Below, piece by piece: positions 1-6,059 of a stretch of DNA of 9,644 nt; the stretch's first letter is position 1, and each line of letters begins with the position of its first letter. Made by a program: the position numbers and the translations under genes. Source of the stretch: an uncultured Desulfovibrio sp. (GTDB taxonomy: Bacteria > Desulfobacterota > Desulfovibrionia > Desulfovibrionales > Desulfovibrionaceae); NCBI GenBank assembly GCA_947177085.1, contig CAMWTD010000063.1, positions 1 through 9,644 of the forward strand. Reading direction: 5' to 3'. Under the pieces are notes generated by a model that saw only the letters and a program-made list of their open reading frames with translations, had not been told where the DNA came from and did no database searches.

Positions 1-295
1 CCCCCTTCACGCCGGCTTCCGCAACCGCCGTTCCCAGCCGCGCGACGATGCCCCCATAGGGGGTGGGCCGGGTTTCGTCATTGACGACCACAGTGACGGA
101 GCGCGGTTTTTTTTCGCGCAGCCTGGAGAGCAGGGAGGCGCTGCCCCGGGGCTTCCGCAGCGCTTCCGCCACAGCTTCCCGGGGGGTGGGCAGGCCGGGC
201 ATGTTGTGGGGCAGCAGGGTCAGGGCCTGAATCCCCTCCGGCAAGGTGAAGGGAACTGTCCCGGTTCCATAATCAAACTCCATGTGCGCAGCCAT
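1..295 (-). CDS. larA: LarA-family nickel-dependent 2-hydroxyacid racemase, N-terminal part (runs off the window)
   Basis: The reading frame on the minus strand opens with ATG at 295, preceded by a purine-rich ribosome site (GAGGGAGGGGAG), and stays open to base 1, giving 98 residues. It begins MAAHMEFDYGTGTVPF and has VVVNDETRPTPYGG at about residues 69-82. This is the characteristic (S/N)DxTRPxP block of the LarA N-terminal domain (DUF2088). LarA-family enzymes use a covalently bound nickel-pincer nucleotide cofactor to racemise or epimerise 2-hydroxyacids. Lactate is the classic substrate, but members act on malate, 2-hydroxyglutarate and others. The cofactor-binding Lys and His residues lie further downstream and are outside the window. 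The gene is divergent from the CoA-transferase, so they may share control. I see the motif directly; the substrate is unknown. No larB, larC or larE maturation gene is visible here. Confidence 0.8.
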   Translation of the reverse strand, partial: MAAHMEFDYGTGTVPFTLPEGIQALTLLPHNMPGLPTPREAVAEALRKPRGSASLLSRLREKKPRSVTVVVNDETRPTPYGGIVARLGTAVAEAGVKG

Positions 296-352
296 TCTCC
301 CCTCCCTCGTCTGCCGCAAAGGTTTCTCCGCATGTGGCGGCCAGCATAAAGA

Positions 353-393
353 TTGACAAATAAACCTGCTATAAAAATTATATTATTTACAGG
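353..393. promoter_or_regulatory. AT-rich divergent promoter/operator island between larA-like and CoA-transferase genes
   Basis: In otherwise GC-rich DNA, bases 345-395 are very AT-rich. On the plus strand a perfect TTGACA lies at 353-358, with AATTAT (4/6 to TATAAT) at 376-381 after a 17-bp spacer. This would start a transcript near 388, with a leader of about 340 nt to the CoA-transferase. On the minus strand a perfect TATAAT lies at 382-377 with no good -35, about 75 nt before the larA-like ATG. Bases 365-393 form an imperfect palindrome with CCTG and CAGG ends that overlaps both -10 regions, where a regulator could bind. The hexamers are seen; promoter and operator function are inferred. 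Confidence 0.4.
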
Positions 394-470
394 CAATGAC
401 CTCTGGAGTAGCGTCACCACAGTAAAGCAGTTACTAGGGCCGCGGCGTCCCGGCTGAATCAAGGCGGCCC

Positions 471-517
471 GCCGGCATTGGTCGCGGCGGCAACCCAGCG
501 CCGCCAATGCGCCCGGC
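471..517 (+). other. Strong bulged hairpin in the CoA-transferase upstream region
   Basis: Three nested helices can be paired: GCCG 471-474 with CGGC 514-517; GCATTGG 475-481 with CCAATGC 504-510; and CGGCG 485-489 with CGCCG 499-503. The terminal loop is 490-498, with small bulges at 482-484 and 511-513. That makes 16 base pairs in 47 nt. No T-run follows, so it is not a standard intrinsic terminator. It would lie in the 5' leader if transcription starts at the promoter near 388. It might affect mRNA stability or regulation, but in DNA of this GC content a chance structure is possible. Confidence 0.4.
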
Positions 518-543
518 GCGGAAGATTTTCCCGGGCCACGCCG

Positions 544-557
544 GGGGCGGCCGCCCC
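544..557. repeat. Perfect 14-bp GC palindrome in the 296-727 intergenic region
   Basis: GGGGCGGCCGCCCC reads identically on both strands. It lies in a very GC-rich stretch (about 440-620) between the divergent genes. No coding sequence is supported across 296-727. Besides the AT-rich promoter island and the hairpin at 471-517, this region also contains a short AGTAA/TTACT repeat at 421-435. The function of the palindrome is unknown and chance is a real possibility. Confidence 0.35.
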
Positions 558-650
558 AGTATGGGGGCCGGCCGCCGTTCCAGGCCCTGACGCGTCCCCG
601 CGCCCATGGCCGCCCCCCGGATGAATGCATTTTAAACCCTGGACGGGCTT

Positions 651-667
651 TTGGCAAATTGCCGGCA
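651..667 (+). promoter_or_regulatory. Weak candidate sigma-54 (-24/-12) promoter before the CoA-transferase
   Basis: TTGGCA at 651-656 followed by GGCA at 664-667 gives GG and GC doublets exactly 10 nt apart, as in the TTGGCAC-N5-TTGCA consensus. The -24 half matches well. The -12 half keeps only the GC plus the A. It lies about 60 bp before the ATG at 728, a normal distance. No enhancer-binding protein gene is visible in the window. This is an alternative to the sigma-70-like site near 353-381. Confidence 0.22.
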
Positions 668-727
668 GATGCTTCAGGGACGGCATCACGCAGCAACAGT
701 TCATGAACCCTGCAGAGGAGATGGAAG

Positions 728-1924
728 ATGGCTACCAAAGGACTTCTTGACGGCATTCGCGTTCTGGATTTGAGCCGCGTGCTTGCTGGCCCCTATTGCG
801 GCATGATGCTGGGCGACATGGGCGCGGACGTGATAAAAATCGAAGTGCCCGGCAAGGGGGACGACGCCCGCATCAATTATCCCATCATCAACTGTGAAAG
901 CGCATACTTCATGAATCTCAACCGCAACAAGCGCGGCATCACGCTCAATCTCAAATCGGAAAAAGGCAAGGAAATTTTCAAGAAGCTGGTCGCGAAAAGC
1001 GACATAGTGCTGGAAAATTATCGTCCTGGCGTGATGGAGAAGCTCGGGCTTGGCTATGAGGACCTGAAAAAAATAAATCCCGCCATCATTTATGGCTCGG
1101 TTTCCGGTTTCGGTCACTTCGGGCCCTACAGCCAGCGGCCGGGATACGACATTATAGGCCAGGCCATGAGCGGCCTCATGAGCACCACCGGTTGGCCCGG
1201 GGGGCAGCCCACCCGCGTGGGCACGGCCATTTCCGATGTCATGGGCGGCATTAGCTGCTGCGTGGGCATTCTTGCCGCCTACATAAACCGCCTCAAGACG
1301 GGCAAGGGCGAAAAGGTGGATGTGGCCCTTGTGGACAGCATGGTTTCCTCCCTGGAAATCATCAACACGCTGTACCTCGTTTCGGGCAAGATTCCTCAAC
1401 GCATCGGCAACCGCTACGAGGCCATTTATCCGTATGACTCCTTCCAGGCCAAGGACGGGATGCTGGTCATCGGCGCGGGAAACCAGAAACTCTTTACCAT
1501 TCTCTGCGATGTGATGGGGAAAAAGGAGCTGCTGGACGATCCGCTGTTCAAGGATAACAATCTCCGCGTCATCAACCACGAGAAACTGAAGCCCTACATC
1601 GAAGACTGGCTCAAGGACAAGACCATTGACGAAACGGTCGACATCCTGCTTGCGGCCGGCGTGCCCGCGGCCCCCATCAACACCATTGACCGCGTCGCCA
1701 AGGACCCGCACATCGCGGGGGCCCGTGAAATGTTCGTGGAAATTGAACATCCTGTGGCCGGCAAGTTTAAAATCACCGGCAACCAGATCAAGCTCACCGA
1801 GCACAAGATCGACACGTTCTCCCCGGCGCCCCTGCTGGGCCAGCACAACCACGAGGTCCTCAAGGAGCTTGCGGACCTGAGCGATGAAGAAATAGAGAAG
1901 CTCCAGGAGGAAAAAGTCCTGTAG
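728..1924 (+). CDS. Class III CoA-transferase (CaiB/BaiF/Frc family)
   Basis: This protein has 398 residues, the normal length of the family. Start ATG 728 follows AGGAG at 716-720 with a 7-nt spacer. The N-terminal nucleotide-binding signature RVLAGPYCGMMLGDMGADVI is at about residues 18-37. The conserved block GFGHFGPYSQRPGYD is at about 127-141. Asp170, in TAISDVMGG, aligns with the catalytic aspartate of formyl-CoA transferase (Asp169), which forms the acyl-CoA anhydride intermediate. The large domain ends with the family's AAGVPAAPINTIDRV segment. The reaction moves CoA from a donor such as succinyl-CoA or acetyl-CoA to a carboxylic acid in the cytoplasm. The next gene encodes an HMG-CoA-lyase-like enzyme 124 nt downstream. 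That pairing suggests activation and then carbon-carbon cleavage of a hydroxylated dicarboxylic acid such as HMG or citramalate, but the substrate is inference. Family assignment is firm. Confidence 0.93.
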   Translation: MATKGLLDGIRVLDLSRVLAGPYCGMMLGDMGADVIKIEVPGKGDDARINYPIINCESAYFMNLNRNKRGITLNLKSEKGKEIFKKLVAKSDIVLENYRPGVMEKLGLGYEDLKKINPAIIYGSVSGFGHFGPYSQRPGYDIIGQAMSGLMSTTGWPGGQPTRVGTAISDVMGGISCCVGILAAYINRLKTGKGEKVDVALVDSMVSSLEIINTLYLVSGKIPQRIGNRYEAIYPYDSFQAKDGMLVIGAGNQKLFTILCDVMGKKELLDDPLFKDNNLRVINHEKLKPYIEDWLKDKTIDETVDILLAAGVPAAPINTIDRVAKDPHIAGAREMFVEIEHPVAGKFKITGNQIKLTEHKIDTFSPAPLLGQHNHEVLKELADLSDEEIEKLQEEKVL

Positions 1925-1929
1925 CGCCA

Positions 1930-2007
1930 GCGCCGGAAGCCCGTCCCGCCTTGGCGCGGCCGGCGCGACGCGACAAGGGGCCTGCGGTTTTTCGCAATCG
2001 CCCGCAG
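1930..2007 (+). other. Stem-loops in the CoA-transferase/lyase intergenic gap
   Basis: The gap of 124 nt contains two pairable elements. GCGCCGG 1930-1936 pairs with CCGGCGC 1960-1966, with CGCC/GGCG nested inside. CTGCGG 1982-1987 pairs with CCGCAG 2002-2007. Neither is followed by a T-run, so read-through from the transferase into the lyase is expected. They may stabilise or process the message. Confidence is low because GC-rich DNA readily gives such pairings. Confidence 0.3.
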
Positions 2008-2048
2008 ACGCATAGATTCACAGAATTTCGCAAACCGTGGAGAACGCC

Positions 2049-2939
2049 ATGGGCCGAAAAATTGAAATAGTGGAAGTGGGACCGAGAGACGGCTTTCAAA
2101 ACCTGTGCGACTACATCCCCGCGGAGGAAAAGCTGCGGTTTATAGATGGACTGGTCGATGCGGGCGTCACCCATATCCAGGTCACTTCGTTTGTCAGTCC
2201 GAAGGCCATCCCCCAGATGAAGGACGCCGCGGAAGTGGCAAAGGAGGCGCTGGCCCGTCATCCCGGCCTGGACTTTTTCGCCCTCGTGCCCAACCTCAGG
2301 GGCGCGCAGGCCGCCAGGGACGCGGGGCTGAAAAAGGTCAGCAACGTGATCTCCCTTTCCGAGTCCCACAACAAGGCCAATATCCGCAAGACCCACGAGG
2401 AATCGTTTGCGGAACTGGACAAGATCCTGGAGGCGCTGCCCGAACTCCAGGTCAGCGTGGATGTGGCGACGGCCTTCGGCTGCCCCTTTGAAGGCAAGTT
2501 CCCCACGGAAAAGCTGCTCGCCTTCCTTGACGTGCTGTATAAAAAGGGCATCCGCGAGTTTACCCTTTGCGACACCACGGGGATGGCAAATCCGGCACAG
2601 GTGCGGGAGATCGTCACGAAAGTCAGGGAGGCTTTCCCCGACGCCACGTTTGAAGCGCATATCCACGATACCCGCAATATGGGCATGGTCAACACGCTTG
2701 CCGCCATAGAAGCGGGCATCGACAAGGTGCAGTCCACTTTGGGGGGCCTCGGCGGTTGTCCCTTTGCGCCCGGAGCCTCCGGCAACACCTCCACGGAAGA
2801 CCTCGTGAACATGCTCAATGAAATGGGGTACGAAACCGGGGTGGATGTGGAAAAACTTGTCGCCCTGGCCAGGGAGGAAAAAGCGAAGATTCCCGGCATC
2901 TACAGCGGACATCTTCTCAATATGCCTGTTTCCGTTTAG
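2049..2939 (+). CDS. HMG-CoA-lyase-like DRE-TIM metallolyase
   Basis: ATG 2049 is chosen because GGAG at 2039-2042 lies 6 nt upstream; a GTG at 2037 is in frame but overlaps that site. This gives 296 residues, typical of bacterial HMG-CoA lyases. Visible motifs are VGPRDGFQN (residues 10-18, Arg13 and metal-binding Asp14), SFVSPKAIPQM (47-57), HIHDTRNMG (204-212, metal His204 and His206) and GGLGGCPFAPGASGN (232-246) with catalytic Cys237 and metal-binding Asn246. The family cleaves HMG-CoA to acetyl-CoA and acetoacetate, or related 3-hydroxyacyl-CoAs, with a divalent metal. One difference stands out: the residue before VTSFVSP is Gln44, where HMG-CoA lyases have a conserved Glu (Glu72 in the human enzyme). 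A related substrate is therefore possible. It follows the CoA-transferase in the same direction, probably in one operon. Confidence 0.88.
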   Translation: MGRKIEIVEVGPRDGFQNLCDYIPAEEKLRFIDGLVDAGVTHIQVTSFVSPKAIPQMKDAAEVAKEALARHPGLDFFALVPNLRGAQAARDAGLKKVSNVISLSESHNKANIRKTHEESFAELDKILEALPELQVSVDVATAFGCPFEGKFPTEKLLAFLDVLYKKGIREFTLCDTTGMANPAQVREIVTKVREAFPDATFEAHIHDTRNMGMVNTLAAIEAGIDKVQSTLGGLGGCPFAPGASGNTSTEDLVNMLNEMGYETGVDVEKLVALAREEKAKIPGIYSGHLLNMPVSV

Positions 2940-2974
2940 CCCGGGACAACTTGACGCGCGCGTTCCCCAAAAGC

Positions 2975-2996
2975 GCGGGGCCTTGCCCGGCCCCGC
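2975..2996 (+). terminator. Possible transcript-end hairpin after the lyase gene
   Basis: GCGGGGCC 2975-2982 pairs perfectly with GGCCCCGC 2989-2996 around a 6-nt loop, 36 nt after the lyase stop codon. The stem is very stable, but no T-run follows. It could mark the 3' end of the message or protect it. It does not look like a canonical intrinsic terminator. Confidence 0.35.
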
Positions 2997-3099
2997 CCTG
3001 CCGGGGGTGCGCCGGCCGTCCGCGCCCCAGCCGCCGGGGCTGGTACGCCAAACTGCCCGGGCAGGATGCGCAACCTTCACGCGCGCACTGCGCCCAATG

Positions 3100-3138
3100 A
3101 ATGGTTCTGTCCCGGTCTCGACTGGGGACAGAACCATT
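3100..3138 (+). repeat. Perfect 14-bp inverted repeat, REP-like or terminator
   Basis: AATGGTTCTGTCCC at 3100-3113 is the exact reverse complement of GGGACAGAACCATT at 3125-3138, with an 11-nt loop. The right arm runs into a T5 tract (3137-3141), so on the plus strand it has the form of an intrinsic terminator. It lies 160 nt beyond the lyase stop and 112 nt before the dehydrogenase start. The GGGACAGA core resembles the arms of REP-type palindromes that some bacteria mobilise with RAYT (IS200-like) transposases, but that link is from memory and no such transposase is in the window. Confidence 0.55.
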
Positions 3139-3250
3139 TTTGGACTTTGCGAACCCGGCCCGCAGGATGGGGCAGCGGCGTGCCGACAGGGCGACCCACG
3201 AAGCAACCCCATGGGGACGGGCAAAACCACGACAAACAGGGGCTGGCGCA

Positions 3251-4096
3251 ATGACAGACCGCAAAACCTGGCTTATCACCGGCACATCCTCGGGCCTCGG
3301 CAAATGGCTGGCGACGGAGGCCCTCAGGCAAGGAAACAGGGTCGTCCTCACCGCCCGGAACACGGCCGACGTTGAGGAGCTGGCAAGCCGGCATCCCGAA
3401 ACAGCCCTGGCCGCGCGTCTGGACGTCACGGATGGGGGCAGCATCGGAAGCGCCGTCAGCGCGGCGCTCGAGAAATTCGGCGCGATTGACGTGCTGGTGA
3501 ACAATGCCGGTTACGCCCTGCGCGGCGCGGCCGAGGAATGTTCCCTCGCGGAGGTCATGCGGGAATTCGACGTGGACTTCTTCGGGCCCGTGCGCTGCGT
3601 CCAGGCCGTGCTGCCGCACATGCGCAAGGCCGGGAGCGGCCTGATCATCAATTATTCTTCCATCGCCGCCCTCTCCTATACCGCGGGCTCGCCCTTTTAT
3701 TCAGCCGCCAAGAGCGCCCTCGAAGCCTTTTCGGATTCCATGCGCCTTGAAGTGGAACCGCTGGGCATAAAAGTCATGGTGGTGGAGCCCGGGCCTTTCC
3801 ACACCAACTTTCATGACCGCTCCATAAGCATCAGCCCCAATTCCATCGCCGATTACGCCCCGACAGCGCATAAGCGCAAGCTGCGCCTCGCCAACCCGGA
3901 AAGCGCCGGAACCGGCTTCGGCGACCCGCAAAAGGCCGCCCTCGTCGTCCTCAAGGCGGCGGCCGAGGCGACGCCGCCCCGGCACCTGGTTCTGGGCTCC
4001 CATGCCTGGCAGCGGGCTGAAACCGCGCTGAAAAAGCGTCTCGAAGAACTGGCGGACTGGAAAAGCCTGAGCGTGCAAAGCGACAAGGAGCGCTAA
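3251..4096 (+). CDS. Classical short-chain dehydrogenase/reductase (SDR)
   Basis: This gene encodes 281 residues from ATG 3251, preceded by AGGGG at 3238-3242. The frame is open further upstream, but those codons cross the inverted repeat and do not look like protein, whereas MTDRKTWLITGTSSGLG is a natural SDR N-terminus. The Rossmann cofactor motif TGTSSGLG is at residues 10-17, the DV pair at 58-59, NNAG at 84-87, catalytic Ser137, and YSAAK (Tyr150, Lys154) at 150-154. The Ser-Tyr spacing of 13 is standard. The EPGPFHTNF segment at about 179-187 matches the post-catalytic PG region. The length, with a C-terminal extension beyond the 250-residue core, resembles the 17-beta-hydroxysteroid-dehydrogenase-like SDR group. 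It oxidises or reduces an alcohol/carbonyl with NAD(P)(H); the substrate is unknown. The 311-bp spacer makes co-transcription with the lyase uncertain. It converges on the asparagine-synthase-like gene. Confidence 0.9.
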   Translation: MTDRKTWLITGTSSGLGKWLATEALRQGNRVVLTARNTADVEELASRHPETALAARLDVTDGGSIGSAVSAALEKFGAIDVLVNNAGYALRGAAEECSLAEVMREFDVDFFGPVRCVQAVLPHMRKAGSGLIINYSSIAALSYTAGSPFYSAAKSALEAFSDSMRLEVEPLGIKVMVVEPGPFHTNFHDRSISISPNSIADYAPTAHKRKLRLANPESAGTGFGDPQKAALVVLKAAAEATPPRHLVLGSHAWQRAETALKKRLEELADWKSLSVQSDKER

Positions 4097-4205
4097 TACA
4101 TTTTGATTCAATAATGGGCTGGCGCGGCTCTGGAAAAAGCGCCGGGAAGGCCATGGGGCCGCGTGGTTCCGGGCGGCGGCATGTGGCCGGTCAGGGGGCT
4201 CCCAT

Positions 4206-6059
4206 TCAGGGAGTGCCGTACATCCGTTCCAGCCAGTATTGCAGGCTTAAAACGCACCAGAGCTTCCGGCCGTTGTCCGCCGTGCGCGCCTGATGGGCGT
4301 TCCACAGATGCCGCACGGGTTCCGGGGCGACCCAGCCGCTTGCCGCCAGCCGGTCCGGCTCGAGGATCTCGGCCGCGATTTTTTTCATTCCGCCCCGCAA
4401 CCATTGCGAGACGGGCGGCCCAAAGCCCTTTTTGGGTTTGCGCAGCAGTTTTTTCGGCAGCTTGTCCGCGGCCACGTCCTTGAGCAGGCTTTTCAGCGTC
4501 AGGCCGCGCATCTTGCAATCCCAGGCGAGGGAATTGGCCCACTCGGCGACGTCGGGGTTATAGAGCGGCACGCGGGCTTCCAGCGAAGCCAGCATGCTCA
4601 TCCTGTCCGTCTGGAACAGGCCGTTGCCTTCGGCGAAGAGGCGCAGGTCAAGCTCAAGCAGCCTGCTCATGGCGTCCGGGGCGCGAAGGGAGGCGACGAC
4701 ATCCTCCAGAAAGCCCGGGCCTTCCGCAAGCCTGCCCCTTGTCAACCGGCTCACCTCGGAAGGCCCGAAATAGCCCATCCAGGCGAGATGCCGCATTTCG
4801 GGGGCGAGCCCGGCCCCGAGAAGGAAACGCTGGGCCTTGAAACCCAGGTTCATATAGGCGTCCGAGACCGGCAGTTGGGCTATGAGCCAGGGGAAAAAGC
4901 GCTTGAGCGCGGCTTGCGGAAAGCACTTGAGCAGGAAGGCGAACCTGTGCGCCACGAAGGTCGGGTAGCCGATAAAAATCTCGTCGCCGCCCATGCCGGT
5001 CAGGACGGTCTTCACCCTTTTTTGGGCGAAGCGCGAAATGGCCAGGAGCGGCATCACCGTGCAGTCGGCAAAGGGCTCGTCAAGGGAGGAGTAGGCGTCG
5101 AAAAAAAGGTCGGGCAAATCATCGGCGTCCAGGCGGAGCTCACGATGGTTTTTCAGGCCGATAAACTCCGCCGCCAGGCGCGCGTCGCCGCTTTCGTCGT
5201 GGGTGGATTCGCTGAAGCCCAGGGAAAAGGACTGTATCTCCGGCGCGTGCCTCGCGGCATAGGCCGCCACCAGGGAGGAATCTATGCCGCCTGAAAGCAT
5301 GACCCCGATGGGCACGTCGCTCATCAGCTCCATCTTCACGGCTTTGTCAAGAAGGGCGTCCAGCTCTTCCGCCAACTCTTTCCGGGGCGCCCAGCGCTGT
5401 CCGTACTCCACCCGGAACCAGGGCTCGATGGCAAGTTCGTTGCGCGCGAAGCGCCCCATGAAGCCCGGGGGCAGCTTTTCAATGCCGGAAAAGACGCAGA
5501 GCGGCGAAGGCACATAGCCCAGCCGCAGATAGACGCTTATCGCCCCGGCATCCGGCGCGGGAACGCCGAGCGCCGGGAAGAGCCCCTTGGCCTCGGAGGA
5601 AAAGCAGAAGGCTTCCCCGTTTCGCGCCATGTGAAAGGGCTTTGCGCCAAACCTGTCACGTGCGAAAAACAGCTCCTTCGTCAAGGTGTCCCAAACGGCA
5701 AAGGCGAAGATGCCGTTCAACCTGGGCAGGCAGGCGGGACCCCAGCGCAAATACGCCGCCAGCAGGGTTTCCGTGTCGGAGCTCGTGCGAAAGGGGTAGT
5801 CGCTGAGTTCTTTCCGCAATTCCCTGTGATTATAGATCTGGCCATTATAGACGATGAGCTGGCGTCCGTCGGGCGAGAACACGGGCTGCGCGCCGCCCTC
5901 CGGGTCGACGATGGCGAGGCGCACCATGCCCAGGCAAGCGCCGTCCTCAAGGTAAAAGCCCTCGCTGTCCGGGCCCCGGCATTTTTGCAGCGAGGCCATC
6001 CGGGCAAGCAGGGGGCGCATGTCGCCAGGCGCGTTGATGCAACCGAAAATGCCGCACAT
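4206..6059 (-). CDS. asnB: Glutamine-dependent asparagine-synthase-like amidotransferase
   Basis: The protein has 617 residues. ATG 6059 immediately follows the TGA of the upstream gene, with GGAGG 8 nt before it. Cys2 of MCGIFGCI is the glutaminase nucleophile once the initiator Met is removed. Further N-terminal (Ntn) motifs are RGPDSEG at 28-34, YNGQIYN at 71-77 and the ARDRFGAKPF block at about 133-142. The ATP-pyrophosphatase half has LSGGIDSS at 255-262 and GMGGDE at 355-360. All key residues seem intact. The family transfers ammonia from glutamine to an adenylated carboxylate, classically aspartate. Paralogues of this length are frequent in surface-polysaccharide clusters, where they are thought to amidate sugar carboxyl groups. 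Position as the last gene after a heparinase-like protein and a methyltransferase favours that role, but true asparagine synthesis is not excluded. Confidence 0.92.
   Translation of the reverse strand: MCGIFGCINAPGDMRPLLARMASLQKCRGPDSEGFYLEDGACLGMVRLAIVDPEGGAQPVFSPDGRQLIVYNGQIYNHRELRKELSDYPFRTSSDTETLLAAYLRWGPACLPRLNGIFAFAVWDTLTKELFFARDRFGAKPFHMARNGEAFCFSSEAKGLFPALGVPAPDAGAISVYLRLGYVPSPLCVFSGIEKLPPGFMGRFARNELAIEPWFRVEYGQRWAPRKELAEELDALLDKAVKMELMSDVPIGVMLSGGIDSSLVAAYAARHAPEIQSFSLGFSESTHDESGDARLAAEFIGLKNHRELRLDADDLPDLFFDAYSSLDEPFADCTVMPLLAISRFAQKRVKTVLTGMGGDEIFIGYPTFVAHRFAFLLKCFPQAALKRFFPWLIAQLPVSDAYMNLGFKAQRFLLGAGLAPEMRHLAWMGYFGPSEVSRLTRGRLAEGPGFLEDVVASLRAPDAMSRLLELDLRLFAEGNGLFQTDRMSMLASLEARVPLYNPDVAEWANSLAWDCKMRGLTLKSLLKDVAADKLPKKLLRKPKKGFGPPVSQWLRGGMKKIAAEILEPDRLAASGWVAPEPVRHLWNAHQARTADNGRKLWCVLSLQYWLERMYGTP

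Larger units (their letters stand above)
2940..3250. other. 311-bp intergenic region rich in inverted repeats
   Basis: No coding sequence is supported here. It holds a hairpin at 2975-2996, a CCAGCC/GGCTGG stem near 3033-3049, the perfect palindrome CTGCCCGGGCAG at 3053-3064, and the 14-bp inverted repeat at 3100-3138. The ribosome site of the downstream dehydrogenase (AGGGG, 3238-3242) is at its end. Such a concentration of palindromes between two same-strand genes suggests transcript ends or REP-type repeats rather than a simple operon spacer. Confidence 0.5.

Noticed and set aside
701..1852. 383-codon open frame on the minus strand
   Set aside because: Antisense to the CoA-transferase; His/Ala/Val-rich shadow with no motif, while the plus-strand protein is a textbook family member.
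3101..3250. Upstream extension of the dehydrogenase to an ATG at 3101
   Set aside because: The extra 50 codons cross the 14-bp inverted repeat, read as Arg/Pro-rich non-protein sequence, and the SDR fold starts naturally at 3251 behind AGGGG.
1860..3251. 463-codon open frame on the minus strand across the lyase gene and the intergenic repeats
   Set aside because: It runs antisense to the lyase, crosses non-coding inverted repeats, and shows no recognisable domain. The lyase on the other strand has all its active-site motifs.
4097..4205. Shared terminator between the convergent dehydrogenase and asparagine-synthase-like genes
   Set aside because: Only short pairings exist (GGCGC 4121-4125 with GCGCC 4139-4143; CTCCC 4199-4203 with GGGAG 4209-4213) and no T-run follows either on either strand.
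4293..5294. 333-codon open frame on the plus strand
   Set aside because: Antisense to the asparagine-synthase-like gene, whose glutaminase and ATP-pyrophosphatase motifs are intact; no domain seen in the antisense product.
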